Below are positions 15,464 through 24,609 of a stretch of DNA of 64,000 nt, in pieces. Made by a program: the position numbers and the translations under genes. Origin of the DNA: Desulforhabdus amnigena (lineage in GTDB: Bacteria; Desulfobacterota; Syntrophobacteria; Syntrophobacterales; Syntrophobacteraceae); NCBI RefSeq assembly GCF_027925305.1, contig NZ_BSDR01000001.1, positions 1,639,001 through 1,703,000 on the forward strand, given 5' to 3'. The notes below the pieces were generated by a model. It saw only the letters and a program-made list of their open reading frames with translations, made no database searches and had not been told where the DNA came from. Within the stretch, counting starts at the first letter, position 1. Each line of letters starts with the position of its first letter.

Positions 15464-15765
15464 AATGATCCCAATCTCTTATGATGTTGCTTCCTCTTGC
15501 ATCAAGCCGGATTTGCCTGAAAAGCGCATCAGTTGAACAGTTGTATCGTCCGATTCGAAAGTTTTCTTTAGGAATTTTTGAGGTACTGATGCAAAAAAAA
15601 AGAGTCGAATGCTGGAACAATGCAGCATTGAAGCTGAACTTGTAAGCCCCAAAGATTGCAATGGCGTGGTGCATTCCCTGGATGACACGGCCAACAAATT
15701 GACTGTGCTCGCAGGACTATTAGAGACCACCATAAGAGGGGACACCCATGAAATTATGTGCTATT
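15464..15765. other. Gene-poor stretch with short coding-like remnants
   Basis: No complete gene is visible. A minus-strand tail (VPQKFLKKTFESDDTTVQLMRF..., ending at 15479) and a plus-strand stretch (15609-15770: HSLDDTANKLTVLAGLLET) both look protein-like but lack starts or partners. The sequence around 15583-15614 (CTGATGCAAAAAA...GAGTCGAATGCTGG) recurs at 6284-6312, beside repeat copy B, and marks shared island-border material. Confidence 0.4.
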
Positions 15766-15988
15766 CCAACAGGATTACCGGAAATTATCGACATGTCGAA
15801 ATTGTGTGTCCAGCCGTAGCCGAGGGGGGCCGCAGTAATCGATCCGGCTGTTGTAGGTGCGCTGGAAGGTGAGATTCAGCCGGGAATGGATTCCCAAGGC
15901 GATGGATGCGAAATCCGTTTCTTCCGAATAGACATTGTCTGTGGCGATATCGATGGGTTCCCCAACGTTTTTCTGACCGCGTAGGGGC
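15766..15988 (-). pseudogene. Remnant of an rhs gene
   Basis: About 223 bases closely match 10567-10792 of the intact rhs gene, the part coding for the start of the YD shell (YSEETDFASVAVGIHSRLNLTFQRTYNSRTGYCG region). Small indels break the frame, and neither start nor toxin end is present. It lies between the retron-upstream gene and the border motif at 15997. It shows that rhs sequence has been duplicated and lost here. Confidence 0.85.
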
Positions 15989-15996
15989 CCACTTTT

Positions 15997-16026
15997 TGAT
16001 TTTGTCCTATGTCAAGGGCTGACCCC
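15997..16026. repeat. 30-base island-border motif, copy C
   Basis: Contains TCCTATGTCAAGGGCTGACC; identical over 30 bases to 6522-6551 and one mismatch from 5248-5277, all in the same direction. An inverted partial copy lies at 45808-45830. Here it immediately follows the 3' end of the intact kinase gene. It may be the end of a mobile element or a recombination site. Confidence 0.75.
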
Positions 16027-16044
16027 TGTTGTTGCGAAATTGCG

Positions 16045-18165
16045 TCAAGAAAGGCTGAGCATCTTGCCGATGGCATCCAATAATCTTTCCCAGCTGAAAG
16101 GTTTTGAAAGCACCAGGTCGACGCCCCGATCCGAGAGATCTTCATCTTCGTATTGAGTTCCCCAGCCCGTGATCAGAATGACGGGGACTTGGGGATTTTT
16201 TGATTTCACCTCCCGGGCGACCTCCCACCCACTGATTTCCGGCATGCCGAGGTCCGTCAGGACGAGATCAAAATCCTGCTCTTGAATGAGTTCAAGCGCC
16301 TTCTTTCCGTCATCGGTGGCAGTGACCTTGTGCCCCTTGAGTCGAATCATATCGCGAAGGATTCCCAAAATTTCCTGATCATCATCCAGGACCAGTATCC
16401 GGTGAGAACGGTCGGTGCCGTTTCTTTTCGAATCGGAAATGACCTTCCTGGCTGTCTCCCCTTTGGGAAGGGTGATGATGAAAACCGTCCCCTTGCCGGG
16501 CTTGCTTTTCACTTGAATCTCTCCACCACATCGGACCACCAGGCTCCATGACACACTCAGCCCCAGCCCTGAGTTTCCGACTCCCTTTGTGGTGTAGTAA
16601 GGATCAAAGATTTTTGAGACCACTTCCTTGCTCATCCCGATGCCGTTGTCGGCCACCTCTATCACCACCGAATCCTTGACCGATTTACAGCGCAGGGTGA
16701 TCGTACCGCCTTCCGGCAGAGCATCGATGGCATTAAAAACAAGATTCGTCAGGACTTCCCGTAAATCCGATGCATGAATGGCGGCAACACAGTTCGTCTC
16801 CAGCTCCATCTGGAACTGAACGGTATGTCCATATTTCTCCATGCCGTTCTTCCACTTGGGCCGCGTTAATTCCACCACATCCTGAACGGCTTCAGCCACA
16901 TCCACTGCATTCAACGCTCCGCGCGTTTCCCGGTCTCTTTCGGTAAATTTCTGCAACCTTCTGATGGTATGAGAACCGTCATGCACCGCCTTTTCTATAT
17001 TTTGCAGGCGAGAGCGTACGTCTCCATCCGTGGTATGGAGCAGGAGCAGCTGGATATGTCCTAAAACGGCCATCAGGAGGTTATTGAAGTCGTGGGCCAC
17101 ACCTCCCGCCATGGTTCCCAAAGCGACCAGCTTCTCCGTTTGCAGGATCTTTTCGGCAAAGGCCTTTTTCTTGGTCATATCGGTGATCATCAGGAGATAC
17201 CCATTCACCGCACCTTGATCATCGGACAATCGAACCAGGTGAACATCGGCCAGGTAGACTTTCCCCTCGCAATTAATCAAAGAAATATCTGTCAATTCTT
17301 CCTGTTCAGACCCTTCCATTTTCTTGAGTATCTTCCCCCAAATGGAGGAGTCCTGGAAGAGAACGGCGGGTGAGCGCCCGATGATTTCCGTAGCGCTTTC
17401 TCCATGCAACCTTTGAAGGCTCGCATTGATTTGTACGACAGACCCCTCGGGATCCAGAAGGCATATCCCCTGGGGAGCCAAATGGATGGCCCGCTCCAGC
17501 ATCGAACTCCTCTCCAACGGGAATCCATCCTTTGAAACAGTACGTTCCACAAGTCTTATCGGCGGTGGCGGTTCCTGAACGACGGCACCCTCGCTCCGCA
17601 ATCCGCCCCTGTGACAAACTCCCAGTAGAATATGTCCGATCAATCTGCTCAATATTTCCCAGTTGCGCTTGAAGGGGGTTGAAAAATGGGTAGGATGCCG
17701 GGTGCTCAAGGTCATTACGCCCACCTCCAGCAGAGGCAGGCACGCAACGCTGACAGGCCTGAAAATGAGGTTCGTCCCGACAAGAAATGAATCTTTTACC
17801 TCCTCGATAAAAACCGCCTTCTGTGTGGAGTAGGTCTTCTCGGCCAGATCCTCCAGCAGAGCACAAGTCAAATGCCCATCTCCATTCGAAGGAGGTTTCT
17901 CATCCAGCAGATCTTCCAGGCTGAACCCACCCGCCGTAGAGAGAGCGCCCTTTTTGTGATCCCAAACAAGAATGGAGCAATTTTCAAAACTGCTTTCCTC
18001 GATAATGACCTGCGCAAATCCCCTGCACGTGCTCTCCAGGCCTTGCTCACCCGACAATACTTCTTCAAAACGTTGGATCATCCCGAGTATCTGAGTCATG
18101 TCCTCTCGCAGGGATTCAAATCTTTTCAGCCCCATCTCGATCACACCCTTAGGCAAGCAATCCAT
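16045..18165 (-). CDS. Hybrid sensor histidine kinase (GAF-PAS-HisKA-HATPase-receiver)
   Basis: 706 residues, no membrane segment, so a cytosolic sensor. A GAF-like region (about 20-190), a PAS domain (about 222-335), the phospho-acceptor His358 in GGVAHDFNN, an HATPase domain (N box LVFNAIDALPEGG, G boxes ADNGIGM and STKGVGNSGLGL-like), then a receiver domain with acidic pocket LDDD, phospho-acceptor Asp638 in LTDLGMPE, and a SKPF lysine. It follows the HDOD gene by 13 bases, probably one operon. Its last 46 or so codons are duplicated twice downstream (copies A and B), which makes its 3' end the apparent insertion point of the island. Confidence 0.93.
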   Translation of the reverse strand: MDCLPKGVIEMGLKRFESLREDMTQILGMIQRFEEVLSGEQGLESTCRGFAQVIIEESSFENCSILVWDHKKGALSTAGGFSLEDLLDEKPPSNGDGHLTCALLEDLAEKTYSTQKAVFIEEVKDSFLVGTNLIFRPVSVACLPLLEVGVMTLSTRHPTHFSTPFKRNWEILSRLIGHILLGVCHRGGLRSEGAVVQEPPPPIRLVERTVSKDGFPLERSSMLERAIHLAPQGICLLDPEGSVVQINASLQRLHGESATEIIGRSPAVLFQDSSIWGKILKKMEGSEQEELTDISLINCEGKVYLADVHLVRLSDDQGAVNGYLLMITDMTKKKAFAEKILQTEKLVALGTMAGGVAHDFNNLLMAVLGHIQLLLLHTTDGDVRSRLQNIEKAVHDGSHTIRRLQKFTERDRETRGALNAVDVAEAVQDVVELTRPKWKNGMEKYGHTVQFQMELETNCVAAIHASDLREVLTNLVFNAIDALPEGGTITLRCKSVKDSVVIEVADNGIGMSKEVVSKIFDPYYTTKGVGNSGLGLSVSWSLVVRCGGEIQVKSKPGKGTVFIITLPKGETARKVISDSKRNGTDRSHRILVLDDDQEILGILRDMIRLKGHKVTATDDGKKALELIQEQDFDLVLTDLGMPEISGWEVAREVKSKNPQVPVILITGWGTQYEDEDLSDRGVDLVLSKPFSWERLLDAIGKMLSLS

Positions 18166-18178
18166 CGGTCCTCTCCGC

Positions 18179-19039
18179 TTATTTCAATAAGTTCCATATC
18201 TGATCCACTTCCGACCAAATGGCGTCCAGCTCCTCTCGATACTCTTCCCATTCTTCTTCGGTCACACACAAGTCACTGCAATAGAAAAGAGTGACATCGT
18301 CATTCAGAAATTCCGGATATTCCCTAGAGTTGCTCAAAACATCCGCCAGATAAATCATTTTGACTTCAGATTTATAAGAAGGAGCGCCTTCTGGGGCATG
18401 GTGAAATTCCAATACTCTTTGAAACACTTCGGGCAATCCCCACTTCACAGCCAGCCATCGCCCTACGACAGTATGTGTCACTTCATAGGCGGACTCGGCG
18501 CACCACATGGGGATATTTCTCATTTTGGAAAGTTTCAGAATAAAATGATAATGGTCACTCAGGTAGGCGGCCATGATCACCTGACCAAGGTCGTGGAGAA
18601 GCCCGAGAGTATAAGCCTCCGCCTTACTGATCCAGGGCCTTTTCTGCGAAATCAATGCCGCGACACGACCAACAACGAGCGCATGTTTCCAGAAGGTCTC
18701 TCTCTCGCGCGCCTTCAGCGGCATCTTTCCTGAAATCATTTCCCTGAGGAGCGTACAAAGGCAAATGGATCGAACCTCTTCAAACCCCATCAACACCATC
18801 GCCCTTGCAAGTGTAGAGATCTTTCCTCTAAACCCGTAGTAGCTGGAATTGGCAATACGCATTATTTTGGCCGATAAGGTCTGATCATACTGAACGATAC
18901 TCTCAAGTTCCTTAATGGAAGCGACTTCATTCTGTATGACTTCCAAAAGGCGTTCCAATGAAATGGGCATGGGGGGAAAATCGTTGATTTGAAAAATTCG
19001 ATATCGAATTTCCTTTTCGTCCAATTGAGGTAAGGCCAT
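18179..19039 (-). CDS. HDOD-domain protein
   Basis: 286 residues covering a single HDOD domain, a catalytically inactive relative of HD phosphohydrolases used in bacterial signalling. Seen: PPMPISLERLLEVIQNE, the YDQTLSAKIMRIANSSYYG block, LARAMVLMGFEEVRSICL, and LGLLHDLGQVIMAAYL, an HD-like pair. It is immediately upstream of the hybrid kinase on the same strand, so it may act in the same signalling route. The output is unknown. Confidence 0.88.
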   Translation of the reverse strand: MALPQLDEKEIRYRIFQINDFPPMPISLERLLEVIQNEVASIKELESIVQYDQTLSAKIMRIANSSYYGFRGKISTLARAMVLMGFEEVRSICLCTLLREMISGKMPLKARERETFWKHALVVGRVAALISQKRPWISKAEAYTLGLLHDLGQVIMAAYLSDHYHFILKLSKMRNIPMWCAESAYEVTHTVVGRWLAVKWGLPEVFQRVLEFHHAPEGAPSYKSEVKMIYLADVLSNSREYPEFLNDDVTLFYCSDLCVTEEEWEEYREELDAIWSEVDQIWNLLK

Positions 19040-19084
19040 TCCAACTTTTTCCTCTGATGGTTATTGGCGGGAGCAAATCAACCG

Positions 19085-19345
19085 GATATCCGTTTCATAT
19101 GAAAAAAAGCTCATGGTTCATAGCTCATAGCCCGTAATAACATCGCTTTCCAAGAGCGTTTCCTGCTCTCCCTATTGCCTTATGTCTCTTTGCCTTTCCA
19201 TTTTTTGTTGTGACTATCCCGGTCATGGAAGTTCATATGAAGGCTTATCCACTTTTGTAGGCTATTAGTCGGCACTTATTCCATCACCCTTGAACGATTT
19301 GGTGAGATTTATTGCAATATTGTCACATTAACCACGGAGACATGG
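19085..19345. repeat. Dispersed repeat related to 47811-48120
   Basis: The intergenic stretch 19040-19656 has no gene. From about 19096 it matches 47908-48090 (TATGAAAAAAAGCTCAT..., ATAACATCGCTTTCCAAGAG, CTCCCTATTGCCTTATGTCT), and at 19317 it runs into CACATTAACCACGGAGACATGGAGG, part of the palindromic family. Where the other copy has a long 7-base tandem array, this copy holds only about three degenerate units (GGTTCAT, AGCTCAT). Confidence 0.65.
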
Positions 19346-19656
19346 AGGATGCGGAACAGCACCACTCCATGCGGACCACAGCGATTCCAGGGAAACGGGA
19401 TTCGGTCGCAGAAGCACAACCGGAACCAGCCGATAGACTCTCCCTGATCGAGAAATCTCTACTTCATCCAAGGCGGCATGAAGAGGAGAGATTTTTTTGA
19501 CTTATTGCAAAAAATTTAGGAACGAGATTTTATCCCGAATGGCAGGAAATAATTCTTGCTTTCAGTTGAAACGAAGTAGCACAAAGTGATCCGGAAAGCG
19601 ATAAAAATGTATGCGGTTTTGATGGAAAAAAAAGAAATTTGGATATTTCTTTCGCC

Positions 19657-20736
19657 CTATTTCTTCCTGCTGCAGGGAAAGCAGAGCAATTCTATCTCGC
19701 TTCCTTTTTCTTCGAGATGGATCGTGGTGATTGTCGCACCGCAGCGTTCGCATACGAGGGGGTCCATGCGGTAGGTGACAGGATTCCAGATGAGGCGGAT
19801 CTGACGGCGCAGTTTGCGATGTTTGACCTCCACCATGAGCTGCACAACGTCTACGAGCAAGCGTGTGGCAGCCCTTGCGGTCACATTCACCTGCACCTGG
19901 TACTTCTGTTCCAGGTCCCGGATCTTGCGCTCCATCTCCAGGGGAAGCTCCCGGATCTTCTCCGTCCTCTCCCGACGCTGCATGTCCGTGAGGTTGGGGT
20001 GGGCAAGACTCGCCTCCATTTCGCTTTTCAGGGCTTCGTAGTATTCGCGGGTGTTCTTCACGTCCCGGTGCAGACGGCGCTCCATGCTGCTGAAAAAGTC
20101 GGCAAGCTCCCTCTGGGTGGCTTCCCTTGCATGGATCATGGCACGGGACAAAGCCTGATCCAGGTGCACCGGAAAATGCGGAGGAACCCTCCCTGCTGGA
20201 AAATAGACGGGATGAAAATCCTTCCATTGCTCTTCCAGTCCTTCCACCGCCGCCCCGCTCCCCTCATGGATCCCCACCTGCACAAGCCCTTCCTTTCGCT
20301 CGTCGCTCAACGCCACGTAATGGCACACGAGCACCATATAAGTGGCTCTGGCCTCCGCCCGGCTACTCACACGCACCGCCGCATTGACCCAGGTGAGGTC
20401 GGTTTCGATAAGCTGATCGAAACCCGCCTTCTTGAGATAAGGCAGCTCGATCTGCCCGTAGACCACCGGGATGTCCCGTGTGGCGAGAGCGATGAGCCGA
20501 TCCAGGAGAGGACTTCCGTAGAGCAGGGGCATCTTTTCGTCTCCCAGCCGCACTTCTTCCGGAACATCCAGAGCTTGGGCCAGATGAGCCGGCAGGAGGA
20601 CAAGAAGCCGTTCTCCCTCCTGTTCGATGACCCCGCCGCTCTTTTCCAGAACGTCCGCCGCAAAAGAGAGCAGCTCCGGGTCCGCCGTACCGGCAATGCC
20701 TGTAACGGTCTCGTTGTTCGCACCTGTATCGCTCAT
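19657..20736 (-). CDS. Helicase-associated protein with C-terminal zinc ribbon
   Basis: 359 residues, unrecognised. A long Glu/Lys/Arg-rich helical stretch (about 190-300, REATQRELADFFSSMERRLHRDVKNTREYYEALK...) predicts a coiled coil. The last 35 residues carry a CERC...CFPC zinc ribbon. The start overlaps the end of the SNF2 helicase gene by 4 bases, so the two are translated together and the protein is probably its partner. The Zn ribbon and coiled coil suit a nucleic-acid-binding or oligomerising subunit. Confidence 0.75.
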   Translation of the reverse strand: MSDTGANNETVTGIAGTADPELLSFAADVLEKSGGVIEQEGERLLVLLPAHLAQALDVPEEVRLGDEKMPLLYGSPLLDRLIALATRDIPVVYGQIELPYLKKAGFDQLIETDLTWVNAAVRVSSRAEARATYMVLVCHYVALSDERKEGLVQVGIHEGSGAAVEGLEEQWKDFHPVYFPAGRVPPHFPVHLDQALSRAMIHAREATQRELADFFSSMERRLHRDVKNTREYYEALKSEMEASLAHPNLTDMQRRERTEKIRELPLEMERKIRDLEQKYQVQVNVTARAATRLLVDVVQLMVEVKHRKLRRQIRLIWNPVTYRMDPLVCERCGATITTIHLEEKGSEIELLCFPCSRKK

Positions 20737-23117
20737 ACGCCGAAGTCCTCCTGAAAGAGCTTCTCATCGAGTTCCCTGCTCTTCTCGTAGGCGGACCTGG
20801 CCCGTTTGAGCCTTACAGCCAGGGCATCGAAGGCCTTTTTGCGCTCGGCCTCATCGGGATGCTTCACCCAGATCTCGTAGACCAGGTCGCTGAATTCCTC
20901 CTCTCCCTGCAACCGCCCGAGAATCATATCCATTTCCCCCACCACGAGCTCGAACATGTTGATCTTGCGGTCGAGCACATCGAGGATATGGTCCTCGATA
21001 CTTCCGGACGCACAGAAGTTGTAAACCTGTACCTCCTTTTCCTGCCCGATGCGATGGATGCGGCCGATACGCTGCTCGATTTCCATGGGGTTCCAGGGAA
21101 GATCGTAGTTGAGCATCACGTGGCAGAACTGCAGGTTGTGCCCTTCGCCTCCCGTTCCGGTTGCCAAAAGGACCTTGCGGCCCCCTCGAAAAGCCTCTAT
21201 GGCTTCCTGCTTCTGAGCTGCGGTGAGACTGCCCTGGAAGACCACATAGGGGATCTTCCGGGCACGCAGGATTTGTTCGAGATGCTCCAGTGTGGCGGTA
21301 TAGTTGACGAAGATGATCTTCTGGTCGGGCGATGCATTGAGAAGCTCCACGACATTCGCCGCCTTGGCTCCCATGGAGATCCGCCTTCCCATGGCCAGGA
21401 GTTCTGCCACCCGTTCCGGTGCCTCCCCCTTCTGCTCCATCCTCTCCAACATACGCAGGGCCGCAGCATGAGAAGATCCCGCCGCTTCCAGGAGCTTTCG
21501 CAAAGTGAGCTTCGAGGACCCGGAAGAACTCCCCGACGCCTGCTCGCTCACAAACCCGCTGACGGCCTGATAGAACTCCTCCTCCGCACGGCTCGGGGCG
21601 ATGCGCACCGTTGTGGCAAAGCGCGGGGGCAGGTGGAGCTGCGTGACGGAGCGGGTGTTTCGCACCATGACTTCCTTGAGAAGGCCGCGCAGCTTTTCCC
21701 GGTTGCGCGGGTCCGTGGGGTTGCCCTTCGTGACGAACTCCTCCTTGAAGGCCTTCTGCGTCTTGAGATGTCCCGGACGGAGGAGGGTGACCAGGTTGTA
21801 GAGCTCCTCGAGACTGTTCTGGACCGGTGTTGCCGTGAGCATGAGGAGAAACGTCTTCTGGATGGCGTTCACCAGTTTCCAGTTGAGAGTGGTGCGATTC
21901 TTGACGTGATGGGCTTCGTCGACGATCACCATGTCGTAGGTGCGCGCCGTCACCGTCTCGAAGTGGCGCCTGGTTTTGGCCGTCTGGATGGAGGCCAGAA
22001 TGAAGGGCTCCTTCCAGAACCGGTCTGGGTCTTGCTTGAAGAGTGGATCGTTTGTGGAAACAAAGGGGATGTCGAACTTGTCCCCGAGCTCCCCCTGCCA
22101 CTGGTGCACCAGGGAGCTGGGAGTAAGGATCAGGGCCGAACGCACCAGGCCCCGCATCATGTACTCTTTGAGGATGAGCCCCGCCTCGATGGTCTTCCCG
22201 AGCCCCACCTCGTCGGCCAGGATGGCCCGGCCCCGGAAGTTCTTCATGACCTTCCGCGCCGTCTCCTCCTGGTACCAGAACGACTGGATGTTTCGAAGAG
22301 TGGGCAGGCAGATGAGCTGATCATAGGAGGTGCGAAAGGAAAACCTGTAGGCCCTCAGGGCAAGTTCGAGCGCTGCAGGATCACTCCTTTGGCGGGCTTC
22401 GATGGCCTCCAACACCGGTTCCTGGTGCGTATCGAAGACAACCCTGAGCCTGGGGAGACTTTCGGGGACCGGCGTTTTCGCTTCCGGGGCCGCCTTTTGC
22501 TCCTGAGGAGGGGGAGCGGAAGATTTTGCGGATGTGGCTGCAGACTCTCGATGCGGGACTTTCCCTGTTGTTGCAGGAGGAGTTTTGCGCGCTTTCGACT
22601 CTTTGGCCCGGGTTTTTTTGTACATCTCCCTGCTGCTCAGCATCATTTGAATGACAGCATGCTGATAGAGTTTCGTGACCTCATCGGCCTTTTGGTGCGG
22701 CAGGCTGCCGGTCAGCCCCGGCGATTTTTGCATGAGGGGTCTGAGAACTTCCACCGCCTTCGGGTAATTCTCCTCGCTCACATAATACTCTCCCAGCAGC
22801 ATCAGATGATCCTTGCGGGTCAGCACGCCGGCATTCCAACCCTCTTCCAGGATCCTGTGAAATGCGTCCATATCCTTGAGCTGGTACGCGCAATAGATCG
22901 CCATGTGTCTTGTATCGTCGTCGGCAGGCTGGATTTCGAGGATCTTGAGGCTCCACTTGAGAGTGGCTCCATAGTCCTTCGCCTCGTAGGCTTTGTTCAT
23001 GAGAGAACGATACTCGGCCGTTTTTTCCTTTCGAGCCGCCTCTTCGACCGCTTCCCTTCTGGCTTTCTCCCTTTCCTCGCGATCTTTTTTTCTCTTCAAT
23101 TGACGATCAATGGCCAT
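20733..23117 (-). CDS. SNF2-family DEAD/DEAH-type helicase
   Basis: 794 residues: a charged N-terminal helix and TPR-like region (about 1-170), a Pro/Ala-rich linker, then the two-lobed SNF2 ATPase. Seen: ADEVGLGKTIEAGLI (Walker A, about 301-315), VIVDEAHHVKN (motif II), LMLTATPVQNSLEEL (motif III), FVNYTATLEHLEQIL, ATGTGGEGHNLQFCHVMLNYDLPWNPMEIEQRIGRIHRIGQ (motifs V-VI). This is the RapA/HepA-like branch that remodels protein-nucleic acid complexes. It is followed by a coupled zinc-ribbon gene. The specific target is unknown; a role in transcription recycling or defence is possible but not shown. Confidence 0.9.
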   Translation of the reverse strand: MAIDRQLKRKKDREEREKARREAVEEAARKEKTAEYRSLMNKAYEAKDYGATLKWSLKILEIQPADDDTRHMAIYCAYQLKDMDAFHRILEEGWNAGVLTRKDHLMLLGEYYVSEENYPKAVEVLRPLMQKSPGLTGSLPHQKADEVTKLYQHAVIQMMLSSREMYKKTRAKESKARKTPPATTGKVPHRESAATSAKSSAPPPQEQKAAPEAKTPVPESLPRLRVVFDTHQEPVLEAIEARQRSDPAALELALRAYRFSFRTSYDQLICLPTLRNIQSFWYQEETARKVMKNFRGRAILADEVGLGKTIEAGLILKEYMMRGLVRSALILTPSSLVHQWQGELGDKFDIPFVSTNDPLFKQDPDRFWKEPFILASIQTAKTRRHFETVTARTYDMVIVDEAHHVKNRTTLNWKLVNAIQKTFLLMLTATPVQNSLEELYNLVTLLRPGHLKTQKAFKEEFVTKGNPTDPRNREKLRGLLKEVMVRNTRSVTQLHLPPRFATTVRIAPSRAEEEFYQAVSGFVSEQASGSSSGSSKLTLRKLLEAAGSSHAAALRMLERMEQKGEAPERVAELLAMGRRISMGAKAANVVELLNASPDQKIIFVNYTATLEHLEQILRARKIPYVVFQGSLTAAQKQEAIEAFRGGRKVLLATGTGGEGHNLQFCHVMLNYDLPWNPMEIEQRIGRIHRIGQEKEVQVYNFCASGSIEDHILDVLDRKINMFELVVGEMDMILGRLQGEEEFSDLVYEIWVKHPDEAERKKAFDALAVRLKRARSAYEKSRELDEKLFQEDFGV

Positions 23118-23322
23118 ACAAATTCACCCTGCATCCGGGCATCCCAACACCGCCTCTACCTGAAATCCTCTGTTCATTGGTTGTTTTCCCATATTGTTCA
23201 TATATTAACCCATGAAAGGCACGAAAACCATGAAACGAGCCCGTTTTTCCTTTCCTTGCCTCGCCTACAGTTTTCACCGGTGGAGGGCGACTGTCTGGAA
23301 CCTTTAAGCCGGGCTGTCGAAT

Positions 23323-24606
23323 TCAAGATCCGTCAACCTGCTCATGTTTTCCAAAAGTCTCTCTTTCCTTGAACCGTATCCTCACGGGAACTCCCAGTTC
23401 CTGCGCCAATTCCATTCCCAGATGGAAGGCAAGCTTTTCCATCTCCTTGATTTCATCGGAAAAGACTCTCTCATCCACCATGAGCCAGACCTCCAGGGAG
23501 TCCCTCCGATCCTGATGGCTTCTGATGAAACGGTACGCACCTGGAATGAAACCCAATGCACGCTCCAGCAGTCTCAAAATCTGCTGCCGATAAATCTTCA
23601 CTCCACGCACCAGAATCACCTCTTCCGACTGCGGAGCGAACCATTCCATTTTCTTGAGGGTCCTTCCACAGGGACACGCACCGGGGGTCAGGCGCACCAT
23701 GTCCCCCGTTCGGAACCTTATCAAGGGAAAGGCCCGGGTGGTCAATGTGGTGAGAACCAGTTCTCCCACTTCACCGTCCGGAAGGACATTTCCCGTCCCG
23801 GGATCGATCACTTCCGCCAGAAAATGATCTTCATTCACGTGAAGCCCCTGACGCTCTTCGCACTCAAAGGCCAAAGCGGGCCCTGGCACCTCGCTCAGCC
23901 CGTAGTGCACCCATGTTTTCACGTGAAGCTGCTCTTCAAGCCGAACCTGCAGATCGGAATCGGGCGCGTCCCCCACGAGGAGGAGCGTTTTCAGGGCCAG
24001 GGCATTGGGATTGAGATTGGCCTTGAACAGATGATGAATCCATTGAGTTGCGCCGGAAGCGCTTGTGAGAAGCACCGAGGTCCTGTAATCCCGCATGACC
24101 ATCAATTGCTTTTCAGGGGGAAGAATGGTGAGAGGAATCACGCTGGCCCCGATGGCTTCCGCTCCGTCCTTGTAATCCCGACCCCAATTGGCCAGACCCG
24201 AATCCAGATCGATTTGAAGGATATCGGAGGATGTCACCCCGGCGGCAGTGAGGGCTCGAGCCAGGATTTCCCTCCATACCAGGAGATCCTGCCTGGTGTA
24301 GCCGCTCACCGTCGGCTTCAGACCGGTTCCCCTCGCCGTGTGAATGCGCACCACATCACGCAGGGGCACGGCAAAAAGGCCATATGGATAATTATCACTG
24401 AAATGCTCGCGCTGGATGAAAGGGATGCGACAAAGATCCCGAAGATCCTCCACATCCGCCGGCCCTATTCCCTGCTTTTCAAAACGATTCCGATAGAAAG
24501 GCACATTTTTGAAAGCCCGGTTGAGTGTGCTCTGGAGCCGTTCCAATTGCTGCTGTCCCCGTTCCTCCACATGGAGACATTCTTCCTCTGGATTCCAAAT
24601 GGGCAT
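23323..24606 (-). CDS. Divergent phenylacetate-CoA ligase-like protein (PaaK2)
   Basis: 427 residues of the PaaK branch of acyl-adenylate enzymes. The C-terminal half is well conserved (HYGLSEVPGPALAFEC, VIDPGTGNVLPDGEVGELVLTTL, RFRTGDMVRL...CPCGRT, RGVKIY). The N-terminal ATP-binding signature is not: SSGTTGKPT of PaaK1 is ARGTGLKPT here (91-99), and the [10 protein letters not shown] and GGNTKRQ segments are replaced. It may have weak or different adenylating activity. It is last in the liv operon, 3 bases after livF. Confidence 0.8.
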   Translation of the reverse strand: MPIWNPEEECLHVEERGQQQLERLQSTLNRAFKNVPFYRNRFEKQGIGPADVEDLRDLCRIPFIQREHFSDNYPYGLFAVPLRDVVRIHTARGTGLKPTVSGYTRQDLLVWREILARALTAAGVTSSDILQIDLDSGLANWGRDYKDGAEAIGASVIPLTILPPEKQLMVMRDYRTSVLLTSASGATQWIHHLFKANLNPNALALKTLLLVGDAPDSDLQVRLEEQLHVKTWVHYGLSEVPGPALAFECEERQGLHVNEDHFLAEVIDPGTGNVLPDGEVGELVLTTLTTRAFPLIRFRTGDMVRLTPGACPCGRTLKKMEWFAPQSEEVILVRGVKIYRQQILRLLERALGFIPGAYRFIRSHQDRRDSLEVWLMVDERVFSDEIKEMEKLAFHLGMELAQELGVPVRIRFKERETFGKHEQVDGS

Positions 24607-24609
24607 TTC

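Noticed and set aside
20859-23372. Long plus-strand reading frame of 837 codons
   Set aside because: It lies wholly antisense to the SNF2 helicase gene, has no domain or ribosome-binding site, and results from the G+C-rich codon use of the real gene.
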